From Peptococcaceae bacterium UBA6116 (lineage in GTDB: Bacteria; Bacillota; Desulfitobacteriia; Desulfitobacteriales; Syntrophobotulaceae): a DNA stretch of 33,043 bases. The notes beneath the pieces were generated by a model. That model did no database searches, was not told where the DNA came from, and was given only the letters and a program-made list of their open reading frames with translations. The translations under genes and the position numbers were made by a program. The stretch is from NCBI GenBank assembly GCA_002423425.1, contig DIWC01000005.1, forward strand, positions 2,635 through 35,677, in the 5' to 3' direction. Every line of letters starts with the position of its first letter. Within the stretch, counting starts at the first letter, position 1. This document shows, piece by piece, positions 16,983-25,234 of the stretch.

Positions 16983-17570
16983 ATGGAAGGTTTAAAAACT
17001 CTTATCCGTAATTTGGCCTTTATTCTTCTGCTCGCTACTTTTTTAGAGATGCTTCTTCCCGGAGAAAAAATGAAGGGATTTGTCCGGATGGTCATGGGGT
17101 TGTTCGTTATTGCGGCAATTATGACTCCTATAACTGATTTTCTTAGGCTTGACTTTAATAATGAGGTGCCTGCATGGGTTAACGTTTCTTCTACCGATAT
17201 GCCGGTAATGGCTCCTGAAGATAATGCCGAAAATATAGGCAAATTAGCAGTTCGTGAACAGTACAGGAAAATATTGGTCAACCAGATCAAGATTTTGGTT
17301 TTAGCCGTGGAAGGGGTTAAGAGCGCCGATATACAGGTAGAACTGGAAAATAGTTCGGGGGGGTTCGGTGATTATTCGCCGATCCTTAAAGTTAACGTTG
17401 TTTTTAGCCGGCAAAGCAATAAGGTCGTCCCTATAAATCCTGTAATAATCGGCGGGGATGAATCAAATCAACCGGCAACGGCGGAGACAAACAAGGAAAT
17501 TGAAGTTAAAAAACAGATTTCATCGCTGATGCAAATTCCTGAAGAAATAATAACAGTGAAAGAACAATGA
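16983..17570 (+). CDS. spoIIIAF: Stage III sporulation protein AF
   Basis: 195 residues. Two N-terminal membrane helices flank the family motif LLPGEKMKGFVRMVMGLFVI, followed by a soluble domain ending in a ring-building-like fold (QISSLMQIPEEIITV). Part of the SpoIIIA complex; GAGGTG precedes the ATG. Confidence 0.92.
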   Translation: MEGLKTLIRNLAFILLLATFLEMLLPGEKMKGFVRMVMGLFVIAAIMTPITDFLRLDFNNEVPAWVNVSSTDMPVMAPEDNAENIGKLAVREQYRKILVNQIKILVLAVEGVKSADIQVELENSSGGFGDYSPILKVNVVFSRQSNKVVPINPVIIGGDESNQPATAETNKEIEVKKQISSLMQIPEEIITVKEQ

Positions 17571-17585
17571 TGGGGGGGCAGGAGA

Positions 17586-18143
17586 ATGGGTATTTTTAAG
17601 GAAGGATTCGATACTAAGATTATACTTGCGGTTGTTTTAGTTATTGCTTTGGCGGTAGTTTTCATTTATTCGGGACAAAAGGAAAAAGTGGTTACGAATA
17701 CCGGGACTCAAGCCGCACCTGTTTCAGCGGCCAACATTGATAGTTCGGAAATATCGGTTCTGGAAAAAAATATGGAAGAAAGAATTGCCACGAATCTCGC
17801 AAGTATTAAAGGGGTAGGTAAAACAAAAGTTCTCGTAACTTACACTTCGAGCCTGAAAAAAGAATACGCTAATGATAAAAGTGTCACCAATAAAACATCC
17901 AAAGAAACAGATAAAGATGGTGGAACCAGGGAAACAGTGGAAGTCACGGAAACTAATCAGTTGGTTCTCGCCAATTCCAGCCCGGTAATTGTCGCCGAGC
18001 AGTGTCCGCAGGTTGCCGGAGTACTGGTAATTGCGCAGGGCGCGAGTGATCCCAAGATCAAGGAACAAATTTTTGAGGCTGTCAAAACTCTTCTAAATAT
18101 TCAACCTTCAAAAATAAGCGTAGCTCCTTTAGGAGGGGTCTAA
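17586..18143 (+). CDS. spoIIIAG: Stage III sporulation protein AG
   Basis: 185 residues. One membrane helix (about residues 13-28) and an intermembrane domain with the segment LEKNMEERIATNLASIKGVGKTKVLVTY and the end PQVAGVLVIAQGASDP, typical of SpoIIIAG, which forms a large ring between the two sporulation membranes. It abuts spoIIIAH directly. Confidence 0.93.
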   Translation: MGIFKEGFDTKIILAVVLVIALAVVFIYSGQKEKVVTNTGTQAAPVSAANIDSSEISVLEKNMEERIATNLASIKGVGKTKVLVTYTSSLKKEYANDKSVTNKTSKETDKDGGTRETVEVTETNQLVLANSSPVIVAEQCPQVAGVLVIAQGASDPKIKEQIFEAVKTLLNIQPSKISVAPLGGV

Positions 18144-18683
18144 ATGTTTAGAAAAATAATTCTCAATAAATCTTTTGCTTTGCTTGTTGCAGTGGTATTC
18201 ATATTAGCTATCGGTGCAGGAGCTAAAGTATTAATTAATAATAAAAAAGTTGTTGTTCAAGAAAATCAAGTTAAACACGATCAGGTTAACAGTGATATTA
18301 AATTTAAAACGGAAATTATCGAATTAACGAATGATGTTGGCCAAAATTATTTTGTTAATTATAGAATTAAAAGAGAGCAATTTAGAGAAGAAGCTAAGGA
18401 GATGCTCCAACCTCTATTGGAGTCGGATATTAGAACCACCAGGGAAGAGGCGCAGACCCAGTGGCTGAAATTAAGTAAGAGGATCGTGGCGGAAGGAGAA
18501 ATAGAAAACGTTTTAAAAATGCAGGGGCTTATAGATGTTGTATCTGAGGTTAATACCAGCAAAGTAAGTATTACTGTTCTCGCCAAGGAATTAAAGACAG
18601 AGGAAATTAGAAAAATAAAATATACTGTTGCTACTATTACGGGTTTATCTCAAGAAAAAATTGAAGTTATGGCCAGGGCATAA
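18144..18683 (+). CDS. spoIIIAH: Stage III sporulation protein AH
   Basis: 179 residues. One N-terminal helix, then a charged linker and a YscJ/FliF-like ring domain (LQPLLESDIRTTREEAQTQWLKLSKRI, then TVLAKELKTEEIRKIKYTVATITGL). SpoIIIAH docks on forespore SpoIIQ. It is the last gene of the operon. Confidence 0.93.
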   Translation: MFRKIILNKSFALLVAVVFILAIGAGAKVLINNKKVVVQENQVKHDQVNSDIKFKTEIIELTNDVGQNYFVNYRIKREQFREEAKEMLQPLLESDIRTTREEAQTQWLKLSKRIVAEGEIENVLKMQGLIDVVSEVNTSKVSITVLAKELKTEEIRKIKYTVATITGLSQEKIEVMARA

Positions 18684-18711
18684 AAAAGGGCTGGCTAAGA
18701 TAGATAAATAC

Positions 18712-18739
18712 TTGCTGAGACGGGGTATTCTGTTATAAT
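18712..18739 (+). promoter_or_regulatory. Sigma-A-type promoter before asp23
   Basis: TTGCTG (18712-18717), a 16-base spacer, and an extended -10 TGTTATAAT (18731-18739). It lies about 50 bases before the Asp23 start, separating this vegetative unit from the sporulation operon. Confidence 0.75.
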
Positions 18740-18788
18740 AACAGATAATAGGTCATAGATGAAAAATGTAAATGAGGTGTAGATATAA

Positions 18789-19184
18789 ATGGAAAATAAT
18801 AGAACGGATAGTTCTATTGGCTCTGTTAGAATTGCAGACGAAGTAGTAGAAGTCATTGCGGGGATGGCTGCATCTGAAGTTGAGGGTGTTGCCGAAATGA
18901 GCGGCAGTTTTGTTGGTGATATAGCCAATATGTTCAGCAGAGGAAAAAACGCTTCTTCGAAGGGTATCAAAGTCGAAGTTGGTGAGAATGAAGCTACTGT
19001 TGACTTATTTCTAGGAGTGGAATATGGCGTATCAATCCCCTCTGTTGCGCAAAAAGTTCAGGAAGCGGTAAAAGATGCTATTGAGGGAATGACGGGTTTA
19101 GCCGTTCTGGAAATAAATGTTCATATCCAGGGAATTACTTTTAAAAATGCTTCCGATAGTAAAGAAACGAACAAAGAAAACTAA
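18789..19184 (+). CDS. Asp23/Gls24 family envelope stress protein
   Basis: 131 residues. The family core is clear: GSVRIADEVVEVIAGMAASEVEGVAEMSG at the start, EVGENEATVDLFLGVEYGVSIPSVAQKVQEAV in the middle and a final V-x-V-x-I-x-GI-x-F segment. Asp23 proteins gather at the membrane through AmaP and relate to alkaline and cell-envelope stress. The next two genes (AmaP, DUF2273) complete the usual trio. Confidence 0.93.
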   Translation: MENNRTDSSIGSVRIADEVVEVIAGMAASEVEGVAEMSGSFVGDIANMFSRGKNASSKGIKVEVGENEATVDLFLGVEYGVSIPSVAQKVQEAVKDAIEGMTGLAVLEINVHIQGITFKNASDSKETNKEN

Positions 19185-19203
19185 TCAATCATGTATGTCT
19201 TAG

Positions 19204-19226
19204 CCCCCCTGATTACAGGGGGGTTT
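19204..19226 (+). terminator. C-rich hairpin between asp23 and amaP
   Basis: An 8-bp GC-rich stem (CCCCCCTG pairing with CAGGGGGG, loop ATTA) is followed by only three T. It probably gives partial termination or protects the asp23 message end, so that Asp23 is made in excess of the downstream membrane anchors. Confidence 0.55.
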
Positions 19227-19243
19227 CTGAAAGAGGTAGATCA

Positions 19244-19744
19244 ATGCTTCGCAAGATCCGGGGATTGCTTCTAATAATTTTTGCAGTTTGGCTTATGTTA
19301 TTGGCGACTGGATGGGATCTGCCATACCAGTTCAGTATCAAGATAATCCAGTGGTTCCGGGATAATACCTATTATAGTGCAGCGTCTGCTTTTATTGTCC
19401 TGATATTAGGATCTTCTCTGATTTGGGACAGGCGTTTCAGCAGAAGAAAGATCCAACTTCAGAAGATGGAGGTTGGAGAAGTTAGAATAACGCTTGCGGC
19501 TATTGAAGATATTATCGAACAAAGTATTTCTGGGCTTAGAGGCCTTAGTGAAATAAGAACAAGGATCAAGCAGGAAACAGAGGGGTTAGAAATTAAATTC
19601 TATTGTCGACTCGATGACGGCCGTGATCTAAATTCCATGTCAGGCAAAATCCAGGAAAGGATTAGCCAAGATATAGAAAAATATGCTGGAATTAAAGTCA
19701 AAGAGGTGAAAGTGCTGGCCAAGCTCAAAAACGTTGGCCGTTAA
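19244..19744 (+). CDS. amaP: AmaP-like alkaline shock response membrane anchor protein
   Basis: 166 residues. Two membrane helices (about residues 7-22 and 45-60) with a short loop, then a cytoplasmic domain that itself resembles Asp23 (GEVRITLAAIEDIIEQSISGLRGLSEIRTRI). AmaP anchors Asp23 at the membrane. It lies after the hairpin and 2 bases before the DUF2273 gene. Confidence 0.87.
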   Translation: MLRKIRGLLLIIFAVWLMLLATGWDLPYQFSIKIIQWFRDNTYYSAASAFIVLILGSSLIWDRRFSRRKIQLQKMEVGEVRITLAAIEDIIEQSISGLRGLSEIRTRIKQETEGLEIKFYCRLDDGRDLNSMSGKIQERISQDIEKYAGIKVKEVKVLAKLKNVGR

Positions 19745-19746
19745 GC

Positions 19747-20016
19747 ATGGGGGAAATGAACAATAACCGGGCGCTAAGCGGAAAATTATATAGCCTATGG
19801 GAATGGTGCTTGCAGAACCACCCTGGCAAGTTTTTTGGGTCTTTAATTGGTTTCTTCTTGGCTTTAACTTTTATTTTCTTGGGATTTTGGCAGACAATTT
19901 TTTTATTAGGTTTATCCGGGTGTGGATATTATCTGGGAAGATGTTGGGACAACGGAGAGTTCCCTCCTTGGTTCCATAAACTTCTACATAGAATCTCTTT
20001 AAAGAGCAAAAAATAA
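19747..20016 (+). CDS. DUF2273 family small membrane protein
   Basis: 89 residues with two hydrophobic helices (FFGSLIGFFLALTFIFLGFW and TIFLLGLSGCGYYLG) and a basic tail, the pattern of DUF2273 proteins that accompany Asp23 and AmaP. Molecular role unknown. The ATG at 19747 has no clear ribosome site and may be coupled to amaP; an ATG at 19756 has GGGGGA very near it. Confidence 0.8.
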   Translation: MGEMNNNRALSGKLYSLWEWCLQNHPGKFFGSLIGFFLALTFIFLGFWQTIFLLGLSGCGYYLGRCWDNGEFPPWFHKLLHRISLKSKK

Positions 20017-20047
20017 AGAATCTAGAAATATACTTTGGAGGCAGTCC

Positions 20048-20461
20048 ATGAGTAGAAGATTAGCACGCGAGACAGCATTACAAGTCTTATACCAGATAGA
20101 TATGACCGGTGAAACAAATAATTTTCAAAAGATAATTGATAATTGGGCTGCTGAGTTTGCAGTTTCGGAGAAAACCATTGAATTTACCCGTTTATTAGTT
20201 ACCGGTACTTTGAAAAATAAAAAAGAAATTGACGCCAAGATAGCCTTACTTGCTCATGAATGGGCTTTAGAAAGAATGAATGCCGTAGACCGGAATTTGA
20301 TGAGGCTTGCTATTAATGAAATGCTGTATGACCAGGGAACCCCTCAAAGGGTAATTCTGAATGAAGCAATTGAAATAGCAAAAAAATTTGGCGGCGATGA
20401 CTCAGCTAGGTTTATCAACGGTATCTTGGATAAACTTATGGATGCGGCAGAAAGAACATAA
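20048..20461 (+). CDS. nusB: Transcription antitermination factor NusB
   Basis: 137 residues, the normal length. It starts SRRLARETALQVLYQIDMTG and ends with the typical INEMLYDQGTPQRVILNEAIEIAKKFGGDDSARFINGILDKL. NusB binds boxA with NusE to promote rRNA antitermination. A GGAGG lies before the ATG. In many Firmicutes nusB follows the asp23 group, as here. Confidence 0.95.
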   Translation: MSRRLARETALQVLYQIDMTGETNNFQKIIDNWAAEFAVSEKTIEFTRLLVTGTLKNKKEIDAKIALLAHEWALERMNAVDRNLMRLAINEMLYDQGTPQRVILNEAIEIAKKFGGDDSARFINGILDKLMDAAERT

Positions 20462-20544
20462 ACAATATTCATGGGCAGATGACTTAAAAAGATAAAGATA
20501 AAGAGATGCATCAAGCTGATAAAGGCGCTTTGAGGAGAGTCGTT

Positions 20545-21492
20545 ATGTTATTTTTGGGGATAGATACCAGTGCCTATACATCATCGGTAGCGGTGGTGAA
20601 CGATGATAAACAGCTTATTATGGAGAAGCGCAGACTCCTTGATGTAGCACCAGGAGACAGGGGTCTCGCCCAATCAGAGGCACTTTTTAAACATCTTCAG
20701 GTTTTGCCGGAACTGCTGAATTCAATACCTAGGGGTCTTTGGCAGCAAATTAAGGGTATTGGTGTAAGTACAGCACCGAGACCGGTTGAAGGGTCATATA
20801 TGCCTGTTTTCACAGCCGGAGGGTCCATTGCGTCCTCTTTGGCCGGAGCATTAGGGATAGAGTTGGTATCTACGACGCACCAAGAAGGACATATCGCCGC
20901 AGGATTAGGATCAACGGAAGGAGTTCCGGCAGCTGAGTTCCTTGCCGTTCATCTCTCGGGTGGCACTACGGAAATATTACAAGTAAGAAAATCAAGCCCT
21001 GGAAGGTTTGATCTCAAAATCTTGGGAGAAAGCACAGACCTTCATGCCGGTCAATTTGTCGACCGGGTAGGGGTAAGTTTGGGTCTTCCTTTCCCTGCCG
21101 GTAAGGAACTGGAAAAGTTAGCCTTGAGTGCAGCACCTGGGGCTGCGTCTTTATTGCCTTCCTTCGTAAAGGGCTATGAAATAAGTTTCTCGGGAGTGGA
21201 GTCAGCAGTTCAACGTCTGATTCAAGCAAAAAAAAGGCCTGCTGACTTGGCCAGAGCTGTGGAGGGGTGTATCGTCCGAACCCTCTTCAAAGTATTAGAG
21301 AGAGCGATTGAAGAAACCGGACTTCGTCACATCCTCGTTGTAGGCGGAGTAGCATCTAATAAATATATTAGAACCGAACTTGAAAAAAAAATAGAATCAA
21401 AGGGCAGACTATTTTGGGCGAAAACGGAGTGGAGCTCTGATAATTCTATTGGAGTTGCACTCCTTGCTCGGGAAGTAATAACTGAAGGGTAG
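20545..21492 (+). CDS. TsaD/Kae1-like ASKHA-fold protein (peptidase M22 family paralogue)
   Basis: 315 residues from ATG 20545, after GAGGAGA. The N-terminus FLGIDTSAYTSSVAVVN is that of the Kae1/TsaD ASKHA fold. A metal-binding HxxxH is present in TTHQEGH, followed by HLSGGTTEI, GQFVDRVGVSLGLPFPAGKELE, and IRHILVVGGVASNKYIR-like sequence at the end. Compared with true TsaD (about 335-340 residues, tRNA t6A synthesis) the protein is shorter and the flanking motifs differ, so I read it as the clostridial paralogue often found near nusB. Whether it acts on tRNA is unknown. Confidence 0.75.
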   Translation: MLFLGIDTSAYTSSVAVVNDDKQLIMEKRRLLDVAPGDRGLAQSEALFKHLQVLPELLNSIPRGLWQQIKGIGVSTAPRPVEGSYMPVFTAGGSIASSLAGALGIELVSTTHQEGHIAAGLGSTEGVPAAEFLAVHLSGGTTEILQVRKSSPGRFDLKILGESTDLHAGQFVDRVGVSLGLPFPAGKELEKLALSAAPGAASLLPSFVKGYEISFSGVESAVQRLIQAKKRPADLARAVEGCIVRTLFKVLERAIEETGLRHILVVGGVASNKYIRTELEKKIESKGRLFWAKTEWSSDNSIGVALLAREVITEG

Positions 21493-21600
21493 TTTCAGGG
21501 TTACTCTTTTAAACAAACATGAAAAAGTCAGATATTTGCAGTAAAATGGTGAGTTATGAAAATATATGCAAAGAAACATCAAAAAATATCAATATATTAT

Positions 21601-21628
21601 TTGACAAAACCCCCATAATCTTTAAAAT
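21601..21628 (+). promoter_or_regulatory. Promoter for hydCBA-1 operon
   Basis: A consensus -35 TTGACA (21601-21606), 16-base spacer, and TAAAAT (21623-21628) as -10. It is 90 bases upstream of the first hydrogenase gene, leaving a leader that contains the Rex-like operator. Confidence 0.65.
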
Positions 21629-21678
21629 TATATGGGTGAATATAATTATTAACAAATGTGGACAAAATATGTTAGAGT

Positions 21679-21696
21679 TTGTTCATTATTTAACAA
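21679..21696 (+). promoter_or_regulatory. Rex-like operator before hydCBA-1
   Basis: TTGTTCA-TTAT-TTAACAA matches the clostridial Rex operator pattern (TTGTTAA-N4-TTAACAA) in 13 of 14 fixed positions. Rex represses fermentative and hydrogenase genes when NADH/NAD+ is low. It lies downstream of the promoter and 22 bases before the start codon, a place where repressor binding would block transcription. Rex itself is not encoded here. Confidence 0.65.
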
Positions 21697-21718
21697 GCTA
21701 GCGGGAAAGGGGATCAAA

Positions 21719-22180
21719 ATGGAGAAAGTCGTCGGGGTATTGCAGAAATATGGCTGTGCAAAAGAAAACCTTATACAGATTATGCTGGAGCTTCAAAAGC
21801 TTTCAGGAAATAACTGCCTTCCAAAGGACTGGGTGGCAAAGGTAGCTGAGACTCTCGAATTACCTTTGAGCAAAGTTTATGGAGTAATAACCTTTTATTC
21901 GATGTTTCATACCGAACCAACCGGAAAGTACTTTATTGAGGTGTGTAAAAGCGGGCCATGCCATATTGCAGGTGCAGAAAATGTTCTACATATGCTGGAG
22001 AAGGAGCTTGGGATTAAACCTGGTGAAACTACCCCGGATGGTTGTTTTACATTGACGAAATCCAGCTGCTTTGGAGCATGTGACATTGCACCGGCTATAA
22101 AAATTGGAGAAAAAGTATTTGGTAATCTGACTAAGGATAAACTTAAAGAAATCATTTCTTCTTGCAGGGAGGGGCTTTAA
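21719..22180 (+). CDS. hydC: NADH-dependent [FeFe]-hydrogenase, NuoE-like subunit (operon 1)
   Basis: 153 residues. A thioredoxin-like [2Fe-2S] protein: helical N-terminus (LPKDWVAKVAETLELPLSKVYGVITFYSMFH) and ligand Cys in EVCKSGPCHIAG and SSCFGACDIAP. This is the NuoE/HydC electron-transfer subunit that pairs with the HydB next to it. The start is the ATG at 21719, 6-7 bases after AAAGGGG; upstream in-frame codons would overlap the Rex-like site. It is only one base from the next gene. Confidence 0.92.
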   Translation: MEKVVGVLQKYGCAKENLIQIMLELQKLSGNNCLPKDWVAKVAETLELPLSKVYGVITFYSMFHTEPTGKYFIEVCKSGPCHIAGAENVLHMLEKELGIKPGETTPDGCFTLTKSSCFGACDIAPAIKIGEKVFGNLTKDKLKEIISSCREGL

Positions 22181-22181
22181 G

Positions 22182-23474
22182 ATGGAAGACATCAAGATTT
22201 TAAGTGCTAGATTTGGTAAAATAAAGCCGGACTCTGTGGAGGAGTACATTAATGCCGGTGGTTATGAAGGGCTTAAAAAGGCTGTAACCATGCAGCAGGA
22301 AGAAATAATTGAAGAAATGAAGAAGTCAAACCTTTATGGAAGAGGCGGTGCTGCATATCCTACAGGTATAAAATGGGAGCAGGCATATGCTGTCAAAAAG
22401 GATCCGAAATATTTGGTTTGCAATGCTGATGAAGGTGAACCGGGGACATTCAAGGATAAACGCATACTGGCGGAAGATCCGCTTCTTTTGATAGAGGGTA
22501 TGACCATTGGAGCATATATAATGGGCGCCAAAGAAGGGTATATCTATATAAGAGGTGAATATTCGGCAATTCAAAGAATAGTTAAAAGTGCCATTGAGAA
22601 CGCTAAAAAGGCTGGCTATCTGGGTACAAATATTTTGGGAAAAGGGTTTGATTTTGATCTGCATGTAGTTTCGGGGGCAGGGGCATATGTTTGTGGAGAA
22701 AATACCGCACTTGTTGAATCCTTAGAAGGAAAGCAGGGCAGACCAAGACAAAAACCTCCGTATGTCAAAAACTGCGGCCTTTTCCAAATGCCTACGATAC
22801 TGAACAATGTTGAAACTTATTCCTGTATACCATGTATAGTAAATGTGGGCGGAGAAAGGTATTCCTCATTCGGTACCGAATTCAGCGGAGGTACTAAGCT
22901 TCTGTGCCTTTCAGGCAATGTTGTTAACAGAGGTGTATATGAGATCCCATACGGGTTAACAATTAGAGAAATTATATATAATCTGGGCGGAGGCGTCAAA
23001 GATGGGAAAAAGTTAAAATTTGTTCATCTTGGAGGATCCTCCGGATCATGCTTGCCGGAAAGCCTGCTGGATACAAGGATATGTTACGATGATCTTAAGA
23101 AAAACGGTTTGTCTTTAGGTTCCGGTGCAGTTCTGGTTGTGGATGACAGCAATTGTGTTGTTGATTACCTCAAGGCAGTAATGGAATTTTTTGAAGAAGA
23201 GTCGTGTGGCAAATGTACTCCTTGCAGGGAAGGGAATCAAAGGCTCCTGGAACTGCTTGAAAAACTGTCACAGGGCAGAGGCACACTGGCTGACATTGAA
23301 AAAATGAAGAGTATAGCACAAACAATGAAGATGACAAGCTTCTGCGGGCTTGGGCAGAGTGCTCCTACAGCACTTGTTACATTGCTTAAATATTTTGAAA
23401 ATGAATTTATAGAACATACAGCAGGGAAATGTGCCAATGGTAAATGCAGTATGAATAGCAAGGGGGTAAATTGA
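22182..23474 (+). CDS. hydB: NADH-dependent [FeFe]-hydrogenase, NuoF-like flavin subunit, short form (operon 1)
   Basis: 430 residues. NuoF core: the NADH/FMN binding part GRGGAAYPTGIKWEQ, the segment CNADEGEPGTFKDK, GAGAYVCGENTALVESLEGKQGRPR, and the [4Fe-4S] site ESCGKCTPCREG plus SFCGLG. The N-terminal thioredoxin-like [2Fe-2S] domain and the C-terminal 2x[4Fe-4S] domain found in the paralogue at 25737 are both missing. It takes electrons from NADH (or gives them) and passes them to HydA. The end overlaps the next start. Confidence 0.93.
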   Translation: MEDIKILSARFGKIKPDSVEEYINAGGYEGLKKAVTMQQEEIIEEMKKSNLYGRGGAAYPTGIKWEQAYAVKKDPKYLVCNADEGEPGTFKDKRILAEDPLLLIEGMTIGAYIMGAKEGYIYIRGEYSAIQRIVKSAIENAKKAGYLGTNILGKGFDFDLHVVSGAGAYVCGENTALVESLEGKQGRPRQKPPYVKNCGLFQMPTILNNVETYSCIPCIVNVGGERYSSFGTEFSGGTKLLCLSGNVVNRGVYEIPYGLTIREIIYNLGGGVKDGKKLKFVHLGGSSGSCLPESLLDTRICYDDLKKNGLSLGSGAVLVVDDSNCVVDYLKAVMEFFEEESCGKCTPCREGNQRLLELLEKLSQGRGTLADIEKMKSIAQTMKMTSFCGLGQSAPTALVTLLKYFENEFIEHTAGKCANGKCSMNSKGVN

Positions 23475-25201
23475 CCGTGGATATGATCAACCTTAAAATA
23501 GATGGCCTTGATGTTTCAGTGTCAAAGGGCACCACAATACTTGAGGCTGCAAAGGAGCTTAAGATAGATATTCCCACACTTTGCTACATTAAGAAGCTCA
23601 ATGAGGTCGGCTCCTGCAGGGTATGCGTTGTAGAGATAGAAGGCAAGAGGGGTTTGCAGCCGGCTTGTGTTACCAACGTTAGCGAAGGAATGGTGGTCAG
23701 TACCGCCAATAAGACAGTAAGAGAAACTAGAAAGAATATACTTGAATTGATTTTGGCAAACCATAACCGTGAATGCCTTTCGTGCCCGAGAAATCTGAAA
23801 TGCGAGCTACAAAAGCTTTGTAATGAAGCAGGCGTAGACAATGTTTATTATGAGAAAAAGGCTTTGCGCAGTCCGGTAAGTGCGTCTTTATCCATTGTAA
23901 GAGATCCTGGAAAATGCGTACTGTGCGGCCGCTGTATAAGTGTGTGTGCCAATGTTCAAAATGTTGGAGTAATTGATTTTGCTTACAGGGGACCGCAAAC
24001 TGCTGTTACAACTCCATACGAGCAGAATCTGTCTGAAAACAGCTGTATTAACTGTGGTCAGTGTATAGAGATATGTCCTGTCGGAGCTCTTCAAGAGAAG
24101 GACGATACCGATAAGGTTTGGAGTGCAATCGATAATCCTGGTTTACATGTAGTGGTACAGGTTGCACCCGCAGTAAGAGTGGCACTGGGAGAAGAGTTTG
24201 GAATGCCTGTCGGTTCTAACGTAGAGGGTAAAATGGTAAGCGCGTTGAAAAGACTGGGTTTTGACAAAGTTTTTGACACTGATTTCAGTGCTGATTTAAC
24301 CATCATGGAAGAAGGCACCGAACTGTTGGACAGGATAAATAATGGCGGGAAGCTCCCATTGATTACATCCTGCTCTCCTGGATGGATAAAATTCTGTGAG
24401 CATAATTATCAAGATTTTCTGGATAATCTGTCCAGCTGCAAATCTCCGCAGCAGATGTTTGGTGCAGTTGCCAAGTCATACTATGCTAAGAGAGCAGACA
24501 TAGATCCTGCAAAGATTTTTGTTGTATCCGTAATGCCGTGTACAGCCAAGAAGTTTGAAGCAGTCAGAGATGAGATGCAGGTAAACGGATACCGGGAAGT
24601 TGATGCTGTAATTACAACCAGAGAACTGGCAAAAATGATAAAACTAAGCGGAATGGATTTTACAAAATTACCGGATGGGACATTTGACGGTATTCTGGGT
24701 GAATCTACCGGAGCAGCGGTTATATTTGGGGCTACCGGAGGCGTTATGGAAGCTGCGCTAAGAACAGTTGCCGATATTCTTACCGGTAAGGACTTACAGG
24801 ATATTGATTACAAAGAGGTTCGCGGACTCGAAGGAACAAGGGAAGCTACAGTAGAAATAAATGGAATGGAAATCAAACTGGCAATTGTAAATGGCACAGG
24901 CAATGCGGCCAAACTCCTGGACAAGATTAGAGCAGGGGAAGCAAACTACCATTTTATCGAGGTCATGGCATGCCGAGGCGGCTGTATTAATGGTGGCGGA
25001 CAGCCAATAATTTTAGATAAATCCAAGACCGAAGAGGTTAGACAGAGAAGAGCTGAAGGACTGTATGGTATTGACAGGTCGAAAGAAATAAGAAAGTCTC
25101 ACCAAAACCCTGAAATTAAGGAACTTTATGCGGATTTCTTTGAGAAACCGGGAAGCCATAAGGTCCATGAGCATTTGCATACACATTATGTAAAAAGATA
25201 A
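23471..25201 (+). CDS. hydA: NADH-dependent [FeFe]-hydrogenase, catalytic subunit HydA (operon 1)
   Basis: 576 residues, normal for group A HydA of trimeric enzymes. Domains in order: [2Fe-2S] (Cys38, 49, 52, 66), His-Cys3 [4Fe-4S] (His98, Cys102, 105, 111), two [4Fe-4S] ferredoxin sites (CVLCGRCISVC and CINCGQCIEICP), then the H-cluster domain with L1 TSCSPGW, L2 MPCTAKKFE and L3 EVMACRGGCINGGGQP, ending in a HydA small-subunit-like tail. It makes or uses H2. The L1 motif has Ser where TSCCPxW has its second Cys. The TTG at 23471 overlaps the previous stop; GTG 23477 or ATG 23483 are other possible starts. Confidence 0.94.
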   Translation: MTVDMINLKIDGLDVSVSKGTTILEAAKELKIDIPTLCYIKKLNEVGSCRVCVVEIEGKRGLQPACVTNVSEGMVVSTANKTVRETRKNILELILANHNRECLSCPRNLKCELQKLCNEAGVDNVYYEKKALRSPVSASLSIVRDPGKCVLCGRCISVCANVQNVGVIDFAYRGPQTAVTTPYEQNLSENSCINCGQCIEICPVGALQEKDDTDKVWSAIDNPGLHVVVQVAPAVRVALGEEFGMPVGSNVEGKMVSALKRLGFDKVFDTDFSADLTIMEEGTELLDRINNGGKLPLITSCSPGWIKFCEHNYQDFLDNLSSCKSPQQMFGAVAKSYYAKRADIDPAKIFVVSVMPCTAKKFEAVRDEMQVNGYREVDAVITTRELAKMIKLSGMDFTKLPDGTFDGILGESTGAAVIFGATGGVMEAALRTVADILTGKDLQDIDYKEVRGLEGTREATVEINGMEIKLAIVNGTGNAAKLLDKIRAGEANYHFIEVMACRGGCINGGGQPIILDKSKTEEVRQRRAEGLYGIDRSKEIRKSHQNPEIKELYADFFEKPGSHKVHEHLHTHYVKR

Positions 25202-25234
25202 TCGATCAAAAATAAAAAAACTGGAGGGGGAAAA

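Noticed and set aside
21487..21512. Possible terminator after the TsaD-like gene
   Set aside because: The stem is only 6 bp with a wobble and a 10-base loop, so support is poor.
21519..21701. 60-codon + frame before hydCBA-1
   Set aside because: It covers the promoter and Rex-like operator, has AT-driven composition and no ribosome site.
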